This document shows positions 52,787-62,432 of a DNA stretch of 64,000 bases, one piece after another. The stretch covers positions 1 to 64,000 of the forward strand of contig CAZOOK010000004.1 in assembly GCA_964581385.1 (NCBI GenBank), written 5' to 3'. The position numbers were made by a program, and so were the translations under genes. Each line of letters starts with the position of its first letter. Positions within the stretch are counted from its first letter, which is position 1. The stretch comes from CAZOOK01 sp964581385 (GTDB lineage Bacteria; Pseudomonadota; Gammaproteobacteria; Nevskiales; Nevskiaceae). The notes below the pieces were generated by a model. The model worked only from the letters and a program-made list of their open reading frames with translations. It did no database searches and was not told the origin of the DNA.

Positions 52787-54373
52787 TCAGTCGGGAACAA
52801 ATTTGTCGAGCAACGGTGCCGCCTGTCCCACGAACTTCACCAGCTCATGATCGGCATCCGCAGCGGTCTGGCTGTCGAGCAAAGGCACGATCACGCGCAC
52901 CAGTGCACCATCGGTACGATGAAGCTTCAAAGAATCCAGGAGCAGGTACCATTTGACGAGATACTCATTGGTAATCACTCGTCCGCGCTGCTGGAACCAG
53001 TAGTACACCAGTTGCCGCTGCGTCCCATATTCGATCACCACGCGATTGACGCGCAGCGGATGCGCACCGACATGAAGCGGACTCAGATCCTCTTGGCTGA
53101 AGCTGGTAATGCGCCAGCCGCCGCCCGGTAGGCACGATCGTGGCGAGTGCACCGACTCGCCGGCCGCTTGCGAGTTGTACCACGCCACATAGAAGTTGAT
53201 TGGCGCCGCGCCGGGACGCGAATAGTCGGCCAGCAGGTAGTCGTCGAGTTTGAGCTGATCCAGATACGCTTGCTCCATCGCGACCTGATGTCCCTGCCAG
53301 TCGCCGATACTGTTGGGGAAATTCGCGAGCATGGCGCGCGAGGGAATGGTCTCGATACGCTCCGGCAGCATTGAAAACCCCGCCGTCAGCACGGCCAGGA
53401 GCAGCAAGCTGGTAATCAACTGCGGCGGAACGGGGTTCAGAATCTTTTTCGCGTTAGCCGGTGTTGGTGCGGGAAAATCGAGACCGAATACTTCGCGCCA
53501 GGGCCGGTGATCCCGGCTGAAACGATTCAGCACCTTGATTTCAAGAAGCAGCACCGCGATGCTGGCCATGAACACGACCCATCCTTCGAATTCGTGGATG
53601 AATCCTTCTGCCATCCGCGTTCCCCAATGCTCGACGAGCACGCCGATCACACCGATTCGAAAGCTATTCATCAGAATGGTGATGGGAATGCTGGAAAGAA
53701 AGACGACGACGCGCTTCCACATCGGGGCGTTGAAAAAGTACGCCACGATCACGCCGATCGTCATCAACGGGAACAGATAGCGCAAGCCACTGCACGCTTC
53801 CGCGACCTGAAGCTTATAGCTGCCGAGATCGATGACGTTGCCTTCGACAAAGACGCTGATTCCAAACAGACGGATAAATAGAACCCCGAGCTGCGAAGAA
53901 ATCAGCTGCAGCTGCGCAGAAAAGTTCTGCAACAGAAACTGCGGCAGCGGAATCATGAACAGCAACAGCAGCAGCGGCATGCGGATCAACTTCACGATCC
54001 GCCATCCCACCATGGACAGCACCAATCCGTAGAGAATGATCAGCAGCGCATACTGCTGGAACACTTGCAACGTCGCCAAGCGCCCCAGCACTTCAAGGGC
54101 GACGCCCATTCCTACCACCACCGGCCCGGCCCATGACCCGTCGAAGCCTGTGCGTCCGATAATGTCCTTCCGCTGCCAGATCAGAAAGGCAACGATCGGA
54201 GGAATCAACAGTGCATGGCTGTACTCGTCACTGCCAAGCCACGAGCCCACCATATAACCCAGGCCGCCCCGGCACAAATAAACCGCGATTCCGAAAGCAG
54301 CCAAGATCAACGGCCACGTAGACCGAGGCAGTCCGTAAAAGATGGGATAGGAACTGTCTAGTCGCTGACTCAT
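52787..54373 (-). CDS. Exosortase fused to EpsI (VPLPA-CTERM type, XrtD-like)
   Basis: 528-residue inner-membrane protein. The first about 285 residues are an exosortase with eight hydrophobic segments and the catalytic triad Cys194 (VAEACSGLRYLFPL), Arg239 (LMNSFRIGVIG) and His260 (GFIHEFEGWVVF). Residues about 325-528 are an EpsI domain (SIGDWQGHQVAME, SVHSPRSCLPGGGW). Exosortases cut and process proteins with PEP-CTERM-like tails; the two-domain form and the six VPLP-tailed proteins in this window point to the VPLPA-specific class. The start at 54373 is chosen because the longer frame is polar and Cys/Arg-rich. Confidence 0.92.
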   Translation of the reverse strand: MSQRLDSSYPIFYGLPRSTWPLILAAFGIAVYLCRGGLGYMVGSWLGSDEYSHALLIPPIVAFLIWQRKDIIGRTGFDGSWAGPVVVGMGVALEVLGRLATLQVFQQYALLIILYGLVLSMVGWRIVKLIRMPLLLLLFMIPLPQFLLQNFSAQLQLISSQLGVLFIRLFGISVFVEGNVIDLGSYKLQVAEACSGLRYLFPLMTIGVIVAYFFNAPMWKRVVVFLSSIPITILMNSFRIGVIGVLVEHWGTRMAEGFIHEFEGWVVFMASIAVLLLEIKVLNRFSRDHRPWREVFGLDFPAPTPANAKKILNPVPPQLITSLLLLAVLTAGFSMLPERIETIPSRAMLANFPNSIGDWQGHQVAMEQAYLDQLKLDDYLLADYSRPGAAPINFYVAWYNSQAAGESVHSPRSCLPGGGWRITSFSQEDLSPLHVGAHPLRVNRVVIEYGTQRQLVYYWFQQRGRVITNEYLVKWYLLLDSLKLHRTDGALVRVIVPLLDSQTAADADHELVKFVGQAAPLLDKFVPD

Positions 54374-55150
54374 TCGGGCAATCAGTAAACGATCTTTATA
54401 TATAACTTCTGTTTCTGTTGTATGACGCTCGCCCAGCGGGGCACACCGCCACCTCGGCGACGAACGTGAAGGTGAGCAAGCGGTTTCCAAGATGCCCCGA
54501 ATGCGTCTGCAGCACCAATACTGGAATTCCCCCAATTCGCGGCGCGCGCAAACCACACCGCTATTCTGGCACCGGTTGCACTCTGAATTGTTCCGATATG
54601 CCAATTAGTTAGTTCGATATAGCCAGAAAAGACGGCGCCGTCCGGCAACTATTTGGTGAGTTTCTTATTGATTGCCGTTATCCTAAGGAACCGTTTTGCT
54701 CCACGAGCATGCCGCGCCGGATATACGGACGGATCACGTCTCTCGGAATGAACTTCGGATCCCAGATGACACTGAAAGATAATTGTCACATTGCACCGGT
54801 ATTGTGCGCGAAGGGGCGTGATTGGGTTTTGACGATACCGATGCAGTTTCGCTTGTCGATGAAAAAACGATTACGAGGTCATCACTCGCCGACCTTCAAG
54901 ATGATCAGACAATTTGCCGCGCTCGAAGGCACGTAGGATCCAACGTCTCCTCTCGCAGCAGCGATACCGGCGTTCTCCCAGTATGGAAGTCTCAGTATTA
55001 TTTTATTTGGTATGGCGCAACCATTTCGGAGAGTGCGGGCAATTAATTTCAATTGTCGCGTGAATATTTATATTGCCGCGCAATTATCAATATCGCCTTT
55101 CTCAGCTTCCACGCTCCATCATCGGTACTGAAATCGGTATTCGCAAAATC
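54374..55150. other. Long divergent promoter region of the polysaccharide locus
   Basis: 777 bases between divergent starts of the exosortase (minus) and the first glycosyltransferase (plus). It is more AT-rich than its surroundings, especially 54990-55110, and holds no convincing gene. It should carry both promoters and probably regulator sites; none could be named. Confidence 0.55.
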
Positions 55151-56371
55151 ATGCAGATGTATTTACCCGCTCATAACGCCTCCGCGCTACCGCATGCCGC
55201 GACGGCGAGCTTGCGCATTCTGCATGTGGCGCCCAATTACTATCCCGCGGTCCGCTATGGGGGCCTTATCCGATCGGTGCAAGGGCTCGCAGAAGCTTTG
55301 GCGCAACGCGGCCATAAGGTCCACGTTTACACCACAAGCGTAGATGGCGACGATGATCTCGATGTTCCGATCGGCTGCCCCGTCGAAATCGGTGGCGTGT
55401 CGGTCTACTATTTTCGCGTACCCGCGATGCGCCGCCTTCACTGGTCGCCGGAAATGGGAAAGCGACTTGAGGAAGCCGTTAGAGAATTCGATGTAGTGCA
55501 TCTGCACTCAATCTATTTATGGCCAACTTGGGCGGCAGCCCGCGCGGCTCGACGGAATAATGTTCCTTATGTGGTTTCACCGCATGGAATGCTGGTGAGC
55601 GATCTCATTCGCGGCAAAAACCGCTGGATAAAGACTGCTTGGATCAATTTGATGGAACGTGGATCCCTGAAGCGGGCGTCAGCGTTGCATTGCTCGACCG
55701 ATTGGGAAACCAAGCAGGTCAACGCCCTCGGACTCCCACTACCGACCATCTCGACCATTCCGCAGGGTGTCGTTTGGCCTGATGAGTACATACCACTTTC
55801 GGACGGCCCGTTCGCTGATATCTCCAAGCCCTATGCCCTATTTCTCGGCCGCATCAGCCGGGAAAAGGGGCTGGATCGGCTGATCTCCGCATGGAAGTGG
55901 GTATCGAACCTTGACCTTGTCATTGCCGGAAGTGGCGATGAGCATCTACAGCGCAAATTGCAGAGCGAACTCGCAACCGCCGGTATGGCGGATCGCGTCC
56001 GCTTTGTCGGTCACGCTAGCGACACACATAAGTGGGCACTGCTCAAGAATGCCGAAATGCTCGTGCTGACCTCCTACAGCGAGAATTTCGGTTACGTCGT
56101 CGCGGAGGCCATGGCAATGGCGTGCCCGGTCGTGATCACGCCGGAAGTCGGCCTCGCAGCGCTGGTCCGCGAATCGGATGCCGGCATCGTCGTCGACGGG
56201 GAACCACAAAAATTTGCCAAGACCGTATGCGCGCTCCACGCCGATGAGACACGGCGTCATGCTATGGGTCTACGGGGACGAGCGGCGGTTGGCGACTCAC
56301 TTTCATGGACCGCGGCAAGCACTCGGATGGCCGCCTTATACAAAAGCATTTCCGCTGGCGCGGAGCATTGA
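55151..56371 (+). CDS. GT4-family glycosyltransferase
   Basis: 406-residue GT-B fold enzyme. N-terminal HVAPNYYPAVRYGGLIRSVQ is typical of the family's acceptor domain. The C-terminal nucleotide-sugar site is SYSENFGYVVAEAMAMACPV, with FLGRISREKGLDRLI upstream. The open frame extends upstream to 55073 (TTG); ATGs at 55151 and 55157 are better. No strong ribosome binding site was found. Likely adds a sugar in exopolysaccharide synthesis. Confidence 0.9.
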   Translation: MQMYLPAHNASALPHAATASLRILHVAPNYYPAVRYGGLIRSVQGLAEALAQRGHKVHVYTTSVDGDDDLDVPIGCPVEIGGVSVYYFRVPAMRRLHWSPEMGKRLEEAVREFDVVHLHSIYLWPTWAAARAARRNNVPYVVSPHGMLVSDLIRGKNRWIKTAWINLMERGSLKRASALHCSTDWETKQVNALGLPLPTISTIPQGVVWPDEYIPLSDGPFADISKPYALFLGRISREKGLDRLISAWKWVSNLDLVIAGSGDEHLQRKLQSELATAGMADRVRFVGHASDTHKWALLKNAEMLVLTSYSENFGYVVAEAMAMACPVVITPEVGLAALVRESDAGIVVDGEPQKFAKTVCALHADETRRHAMGLRGRAAVGDSLSWTAASTRMAALYKSISAGAEH

Positions 56372-56416
56372 TATGAATTCGATTGCGATGGGTATCACAT
56401 TGCCGCAAGGTGGCCC

Positions 56417-56974
56417 ATGAGCCGATCGTATCCGTATCAGGTATCCAACATCACCTTGGGCAATAAAGCCCTGCGCGGACTGTGGACGTTCGTCTGGCTG
56501 TTCTTCTACCGACCCAGTCCACGACCATTTCATGCCTGGCGTCGATTTCTGCTACGCGCATTTGGCGCCAGAATCGCTGCGGGAGCACGGCCATATCCCA
56601 GTGCCAAAATATGGGCACCGTGGAATCTGAGCATGGCCGAATACAGTTGCCTGGGTGATGATGTCGATTGCTATTGCGTAGCACCGATATCACTGGGCTC
56701 CCACGCTACGGTCAGCCAATATAGCTACCTATGCAGCGCCAGCCGCGACTATCGTGATCCCGCTCTGCCGCTGGTTATCGCGCCGATCGTCATCGAACGG
56801 GAAGCGTGGGTAGCCGCGGACGTCTTCATCGGTCCGGGGGTAAAAGTGCATGAAGGCGCGATAGTCGGGGCACGCTCCACCGTGCTCTCGGATGTCCTGG
56901 CTTGGACGGTGGTTGCCGGATCTCCTGCGTTGCAGCGAGCCATGCGTCCCAAGTTCGAACGGAATCATGAGTAG
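56417..56974 (+). CDS. WcaF-like hexapeptide acetyltransferase
   Basis: 185-residue left-handed beta-helix acyltransferase, like WcaF of colanic acid synthesis. Hexapeptide repeats are seen from about residue 60 (ISLGSHATVSQYSYLCSASR, VFIGPGVKVHEGAIVGARST). An N-terminal hydrophobic-basic segment (LRGLWTFVWLFFYRPSP) may sit at the membrane. It would put acetyl groups on the growing polysaccharide. 45 bp after the glycosyltransferase gene. Confidence 0.9.
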   Translation: MSRSYPYQVSNITLGNKALRGLWTFVWLFFYRPSPRPFHAWRRFLLRAFGARIAAGARPYPSAKIWAPWNLSMAEYSCLGDDVDCYCVAPISLGSHATVSQYSYLCSASRDYRDPALPLVIAPIVIEREAWVAADVFIGPGVKVHEGAIVGARSTVLSDVLAWTVVAGSPALQRAMRPKFERNHE

Positions 56975-57123
56975 CGAGACCCGATCGTGATTCCGACCAA
57001 AACGATATTTCGATTCGCACGGCATGGGTGGCCTCGTCATCCAGTTGCTGCGACAGAATCCGCCCTCCGCTTAAAGCACATATCCGTCCAGCCATTCGCC
57101 GGGCATCTCGAAGGATTCGGCGC

Positions 57124-58644
57124 GTGAATCGCATTGCACTGTATGCAGCGATAAATGTCTGCTTTTTTGCATTAGTCGCCTGTGGCTTCTTATTCGGACC
57201 CGCAACCAATGTGCATCCGCTGTATCTGCTTCTGCTATTTGTCATCTGCAGCAGCCCTATGCTTGACATGCGGCAGCTGAATGATCAGTACGCAGTTTTG
57301 GGCTTTTTTTCCGCCTTCTATTTCGTTCTCTACGGCGCTCTCGATTTTTCACATCTGATATTTCCTCAGCCACATTCCTTTGCGCCCAGCGGCAATTCGT
57401 TGAGTTCTGACGGAGTTCTGAGTAACACAGAGCTTGTCATTCTCACCGGTGGCGCATTTGCCCATATTGCTTATCGCCTCATATGCCGGCTAATACCCGG
57501 ATCGAATCAACGCCTGTCCATGGACTGGCCGGAGCGCACGCTCGTACTTTGGGGATCGATTCTTTGGGCAGTCAGCACATGGCTCGTCTGGAAACTGAAT
57601 GTCCAGATTCTGGTGCAGGTTACAAACTCCGTTGTCGCCGATGCATATTCACGTCTGAATGGACTACAGATCGCCGCCTTCATGCTCGCCGGATATTTTC
57701 AGCCCTTGGGAATCGTCATCCTCGCGTATGCCCAAAGCAGGTATCGTCGCCCGTACATGATGCCACTTCTGATAGCGATGATCGGAACCGAGATGGTTTA
57801 CGGATTCATATCGGATTCCAAAGGCCAGGTTCTTATAGGTCTCGCGCTTATCGCCATAACGAAAATGCTAACAGATGGCAAAATCCCGTTGGCGCGGCTC
57901 GCGGTCCTCGCCATTATCATCACCATAGCCTTCCCGATACTGCAGGCGAACCGCGTCATACGTAGCGAGTACAGTGAAAACCACGCACAGGCCGCACAGC
58001 AGATCGGAAAAACCTTGGAGCGGGCACTTGAGGCAAAGAAGGAAGTGACAACGGGATCCGATCGCATGGATACATTCTTGGAGCGCATGTCCCTGAAAGA
58101 CAATGTTGATCAGATCGTCTCAAGGACAGGGCACGACATACCATTTCAGAACGGTCATACGTTATTTCCTCTTATTGCCGTATTCGTCCCGCGCTTGGTC
58201 TGGCCAACGAAGCCGGACGTAAAAACGGGGCAGCTATTCAACAATGTCTTTAATCTGGCTGATAGCGACAACGTCTATATATCAACATCACACCTGGGAG
58301 AACTCTATTGGAACTACGGGTGGAGCGGAGTAATTGTCGGCATGCTAATCATCGGGCTGCTTCTGGGCTTGGTGGGCACACTATCCAATCTGTCACAATC
58401 GATAACAATTACCCGCATTCTAGTATTGCTTGCGACCGTTAAGCTGATTGTTTTGGGCTTTGAAAGTACAATCGCCACGCAGTATTCCGTATGGGTACGA
58501 TCGATTGTCGGGATTGGCGTGATGCACCTATTGTTTGCCAGACAGCTGTCATCCGCGGCAAAAATACGGTCCGATGCGTCTGCATACGTGAAATCGAACG
58601 CCACCATGGAGCCCGAATCGCCATTCCCGAACCTTATGCGGTGA
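57124..58644 (+). CDS. Wzy-like polysaccharide polymerase
   Basis: 506-residue polytopic membrane protein with about 11 hydrophobic segments and a long periplasmic loop after the centre (about residues 285-360). The start at GTG 57124 has AAGGA eight bases ahead; the upstream frame to 57028 is Arg-rich and unlikely. Sequence similarity to a family could not be named with certainty, but the topology and neighbours fit an oligosaccharide repeat-unit polymerase. Base composition is less GC-rich than in the first half of the window, as is usual for such loci. Confidence 0.75.
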   Translation: MNRIALYAAINVCFFALVACGFLFGPATNVHPLYLLLLFVICSSPMLDMRQLNDQYAVLGFFSAFYFVLYGALDFSHLIFPQPHSFAPSGNSLSSDGVLSNTELVILTGGAFAHIAYRLICRLIPGSNQRLSMDWPERTLVLWGSILWAVSTWLVWKLNVQILVQVTNSVVADAYSRLNGLQIAAFMLAGYFQPLGIVILAYAQSRYRRPYMMPLLIAMIGTEMVYGFISDSKGQVLIGLALIAITKMLTDGKIPLARLAVLAIIITIAFPILQANRVIRSEYSENHAQAAQQIGKTLERALEAKKEVTTGSDRMDTFLERMSLKDNVDQIVSRTGHDIPFQNGHTLFPLIAVFVPRLVWPTKPDVKTGQLFNNVFNLADSDNVYISTSHLGELYWNYGWSGVIVGMLIIGLLLGLVGTLSNLSQSITITRILVLLATVKLIVLGFESTIATQYSVWVRSIVGIGVMHLLFARQLSSAAKIRSDASAYVKSNATMEPESPFPNLMR

Positions 58645-58678
58645 CCGAAAGCAGGATTCACTGTGGACGTGCACGTCG

Positions 58679-59707
58679 CTAATCGGGGCTATTGCTATCC
58701 ATCCGAAACAATGCGACCCCCGAAAATATAGCGTATACCGGAGTTAGAATTCCGCAAATCCTGCCGACGTTGCTTCCAACGTTCGCCGCGATTCCCATCG
58801 CGAAGAGCATGACGCTTACGACGATAAGCGTTGGCAGCCAGAATTTCTGATCTGGCATTCTGTGAATCAAGATGAGACTTAGCACCATATAGATCGCAAA
58901 GATATTTTGTGACAGCAATCCCTGAAAAAGGAGGCTGCCGGACAATTTGAAGGACTTAAGCGTATCCAACAGCGAGTGTAAATTCATTTGCTCTTCAGAT
59001 CCGCCCACGCCCACCAGCTTGCGCATGGCGATATATGCGCAGAAGCAAATGAGAGCCCAGAGAAGTATCGCCGCGTTGAATCGACGATCGCCGTACTTTG
59101 AAACATATGCACAGGCAGCGATGATCGCAAACACAATTATAAGTGTCTCGCGTTGCAGGATTGCCAGGGCGATGACAATGGCCAGTGCTCCGCGATGCTG
59201 CTTCATATAGGCGACGAAGCCGCATGCCATTAGTAGCCAGCTGACACCCTCGGTTAGTCCTGTAAGCACAAGCGATTGACTATGAAAAGACAAGATACAT
59301 AGCAGTCCTCCCATCGCCGGGAAGGCAAAGCTATTTGTCCGAATCAGTATTTCGACGGCAAGACCTGCGACCCATGAAGCCGCGATGAGACATAGATAAT
59401 TGCTGAAGATAGCCGCAAAAAAAAGGCGCTGGTCGTAAGCGGGGTTGTGAAGCCGGATATCGTTCGGGTAGTAGATTCCTATCGCATAGACCGTATGAGT
59501 AACGAGTGCGCTCAATTGCCTGAAAACAAACGGCGCCTTCGTAGCAGAGAAGTCGAGCGGATGCTCGTACATCGGGTAGTAACTGAAGAAATCAGTGCCC
59601 CCGCTGGCGGGATCGTAATTCTTATACGAGAAGTACAGCAAGCCGTAACTGGCAACGATCAAAAAAGCGAGTCTTCCGAGACCTTGACCCACCTGCGAAA
59701 CGTTCAT
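58679..59707 (-). CDS. Polytopic membrane protein of the polysaccharide locus
   Basis: 342-residue protein with about eight hydrophobic segments. The start at 59707 follows GGAG at seven bases; the longer frame to 59800 runs into the flippase gene end. Possible motif near the N-terminus: YKNYDPASGGTDFFSYYPMY. No enzyme class could be assigned; it could be a membrane glycosyltransferase or modification protein. It is convergent with the polymerase gene. Confidence 0.7.
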   Translation of the reverse strand: MNVSQVGQGLGRLAFLIVASYGLLYFSYKNYDPASGGTDFFSYYPMYEHPLDFSATKAPFVFRQLSALVTHTVYAIGIYYPNDIRLHNPAYDQRLFFAAIFSNYLCLIAASWVAGLAVEILIRTNSFAFPAMGGLLCILSFHSQSLVLTGLTEGVSWLLMACGFVAYMKQHRGALAIVIALAILQRETLIIVFAIIAACAYVSKYGDRRFNAAILLWALICFCAYIAMRKLVGVGGSEEQMNLHSLLDTLKSFKLSGSLLFQGLLSQNIFAIYMVLSLILIHRMPDQKFWLPTLIVVSVMLFAMGIAANVGSNVGRICGILTPVYAIFSGVALFRMDSNSPD

Positions 59708-59793
59708 GACGCAACTCCGAACTGCCCGTATACGTGGAACCGACAATTGCTTGATCGCATGGGAAAGGCCATCCGCAAATATGTATTTCAGCG

Positions 59794-61098
59794 TCACCAA
59801 CCCAATACATGCTTATGCCTTCGCAGCGTACGCAACATCAGAACGGGTCCGAGTGCTTCGGCGAACACCAGAGAAGCAGCCGCACCACCAGCATCAAACT
59901 TCAATATCAACAGGGGCAATAGGAGAATATTAAGAATTCCAACTAGCAGATATATCCGAAAAAGCTGCCGGGTGAGCCCGACATTTACCATAACGATCTG
60001 GGCGAGAATCGTGGCAATCGTGACCAATAAGGGAACGACTGCCATGATTCGTACGACCGGTATCACGCCCGCATATGCCCGCCCGCCCATGAGATTGACT
60101 ACTGTAGGCGCAAAAATGCCAAGCATCAGCGACGCAACCGCGATTGCGGGCAGAACCAACCAGCTGACACGTCGCAATAACTTCCAGGCCTGTTCTCGCC
60201 GCTCCGCGAAGAGAAGACTTGCCCGCGGAAATATGGATTGAGTAACTGGGCCGACGAGACTTTGCAGCGCGAACACCAACCTGTTGGCTAGACTGTACAT
60301 CGCGACCGATTTTTCGCTGGACATGAGACCTAGCATAAAAGTGTTGGTATTAAGGTACAGCGTCGTGGATACTGTGGCCGCGAACATCGGCCAGCTATTT
60401 CGAAACGTTTCTTTGATATTTGCGATCGTCGGCCTGAAAAAATGAGCAGGCGCTAGCGGCTTGCCGAGAACAAGAGCAGCGATGACGCCGAACAATTGCG
60501 ATGCCGAAAGTATGAGCGCAGCGATTATTGCGTCCTGCGGCGACCGAACAAAAATGACTGCGCTCCCGAAAGTCAGGCATTTTGATATCGCCTGGATCAG
60601 TGCGATTTCCTTCAGTCTCTCCAGCCCTTGAAAATACCATTGCGGAAACACGAGATTCCCGACGACGAGGAGGCTGGACGCAGCAAATATTGGCCAGTTC
60701 TGCCGGAATGCGGGCGTGAACAGTATTACCGCGCAAACGAGGATGGCGCTGACCAGAAACAGGACCGCTTTGGCGGCCATCGTAGTCCAGTAGATCCTGG
60801 CGATCGCGACCGGGTCGTCGCGTACGACCGATATATCGCGTGTGGTCGTCAGATTGAAACCAAATTCGGTGACAATGCCAGCGTAGCCCATCAGAGATTG
60901 AGCAAACATGATTGAACCATATCCCACTGGGCTCAGTGCCCGCAGTAGAAATGGCAGCATCAGCAGTGGCAGGAGATAGTTGAGACCCTGCACGGCGTAA
61001 AGGGACAGCGCGTTGCTAACGATCCGTCCTCGAAAAAATCGTGGTATTGCGCTGGTCAATTGGTTATTGCTGATCAGAAGTTTGCATCCGGCGGTCAT
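59794..61098 (-). CDS. Wzx-like oligosaccharide flippase
   Basis: 434-residue protein of the polysaccharide-transport (MATE-like/MOP) family with about 12 transmembrane helices. Family stretches: LPFLLRALSPVGYGSIMFAQ, GYAGIVTEFGFNLTTTRDIS, LVFPQWYFQGLERLKEI. It moves undecaprenyl-linked repeat units to the periplasm. A GTG at 61116 would add six residues. It precedes the membrane protein gene by 86 bp on the same strand. Confidence 0.9.
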   Translation of the reverse strand: MTAGCKLLISNNQLTSAIPRFFRGRIVSNALSLYAVQGLNYLLPLLMLPFLLRALSPVGYGSIMFAQSLMGYAGIVTEFGFNLTTTRDISVVRDDPVAIARIYWTTMAAKAVLFLVSAILVCAVILFTPAFRQNWPIFAASSLLVVGNLVFPQWYFQGLERLKEIALIQAISKCLTFGSAVIFVRSPQDAIIAALILSASQLFGVIAALVLGKPLAPAHFFRPTIANIKETFRNSWPMFAATVSTTLYLNTNTFMLGLMSSEKSVAMYSLANRLVFALQSLVGPVTQSIFPRASLLFAERREQAWKLLRRVSWLVLPAIAVASLMLGIFAPTVVNLMGGRAYAGVIPVVRIMAVVPLLVTIATILAQIVMVNVGLTRQLFRIYLLVGILNILLLPLLILKFDAGGAAASLVFAEALGPVLMLRTLRRHKHVLGW

Positions 61099-61333
61099 CG
61101 CGTCCGTCGCTATCACCGCTCCGATCCGCTCGGTGCAAGCTGCGATGAGGGTATTCCGATACCGGTATTTGTCACGAACAACTTACACAAGCCCAAATTC
61201 CCTGGCAGAGGTTAACACAGGTATATGACAGCATTCCGACGGCTTTCTGCATCGGCGGTCATAACTTGCGATACCTGACAATTGGTCGACAGGCTATTCT
61301 TCCAGTGTCCACTTCGGCATTTCCTTCAGACAG

Positions 61334-62416
61334 ATGAGCCTTCGCATACCTCCGGGCACCCCCAGTGAAGCAGATCCAGCCGTTGCGATCATATTGGTGA
61401 ACTGGAACAACTGGCGTGACTGCATCGAATGCATCGATTCGGTGGCGGCACAAAATTATGCGAATTTTCACATCTTCGTGGTAGACAACGATTCGGCCGA
61501 TCAGTCAATCGAGCGCATCGCGGAGTGGTGCAGTAAGCCCCAGGCGATGCCGAGCTGGCGCAGACACGAAGGTGTCGACCGGATAACCGACAGCGGCGGT
61601 ACCGAGTCGATCATGGTTCGAATCGCTGATCGTCCCTCTGAAGCCCTGCCCCATGCGCCTGCAGAATGCCGCATTACGCTGATTCGTTCGGGTAGCAATC
61701 TCGGCTTCGCTGGCGGCTGCAACGTGGGAATTCGCGCCGCCGGGCTGGATTCGTTCCATTTCTTCTGGCTTCTCAACTGCGATTCCGCGGTTCATCGCGA
61801 TGCACTGAAAGCACTGACACACCGAGCGCTGCGAAATCCGACAATTGGAATTGTCGGCTCCACCGTTCGTTATTACGACACTCCCGAAGTCGTTCAGGCT
61901 TTGGGCGGTGCCCGCTTTAATCCCGCAACTGCCTCATCCTGGCATATCGGTCTGGGGAGCAAATTAGAAGAGATTCCAGGAGACCCAACCCAGGTCGAGC
62001 ATGAAATGGTTTATGTATTCGGCGCTTCGATGTTGGTATCCAGTCGGTTTGTCAGGGACATAGGTCTGATGCAGGAAGATTATTTCCTGTACTTCGAGGA
62101 ATTTGACTGGGCCATGCGCGGCCGTGGCCGTTATACGCTCGGCTATGCGCCCGACAGCCACGTGTTCCATAAATCCGGCGCCAGCAGTTCGAAGGTGATG
62201 CCCGCATTTACGGCCAACCTATATTACCGAAACCGTATTCGATTCATGAGTCGCTTTTTCCCGGGGTTCCTGCCCGCAACCAACCGAGGCCTGACTCTGG
62301 AATTGTTCCGTTTCGCGATGAAAGGAAACTGGCGGCAGGCGCGCGTCATCGCATCCGTTTTATGGAACGCGCGCCAAATTGCGTCTCAAGCAATGGCTAA
62401 AACCAACGACTCGTAA
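61334..62416 (+). CDS. GT2-family glycosyltransferase
   Basis: 360-residue GT-A enzyme of the rhamnosyltransferase-like group. N-terminal AIILVNWNNWRDCIECIDSV, donor motif VVDNDSADQS, then SNLGFAGGCNVGIRAAGLD and the catalytic-region FHFFWLLNCDSAVHRD and YFLYFEEFDWAMRGRGRY. Cytoplasmic face of the membrane. Diverges from the flippase gene. Likely adds a sugar to the same polysaccharide. Confidence 0.9.
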   Translation: MSLRIPPGTPSEADPAVAIILVNWNNWRDCIECIDSVAAQNYANFHIFVVDNDSADQSIERIAEWCSKPQAMPSWRRHEGVDRITDSGGTESIMVRIADRPSEALPHAPAECRITLIRSGSNLGFAGGCNVGIRAAGLDSFHFFWLLNCDSAVHRDALKALTHRALRNPTIGIVGSTVRYYDTPEVVQALGGARFNPATASSWHIGLGSKLEEIPGDPTQVEHEMVYVFGASMLVSSRFVRDIGLMQEDYFLYFEEFDWAMRGRGRYTLGYAPDSHVFHKSGASSSKVMPAFTANLYYRNRIRFMSRFFPGFLPATNRGLTLELFRFAMKGNWRQARVIASVLWNARQIASQAMAKTNDS

Positions 62417-62432
62417 TTTTGGATGCGGGGAT

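Noticed and set aside
54374..54604. 77-residue N-terminal extension of the exosortase frame
   Set aside because: Polar, Arg/Cys-rich and unlike exosortase N-termini; the internal ATG at 54373 fits the family better.
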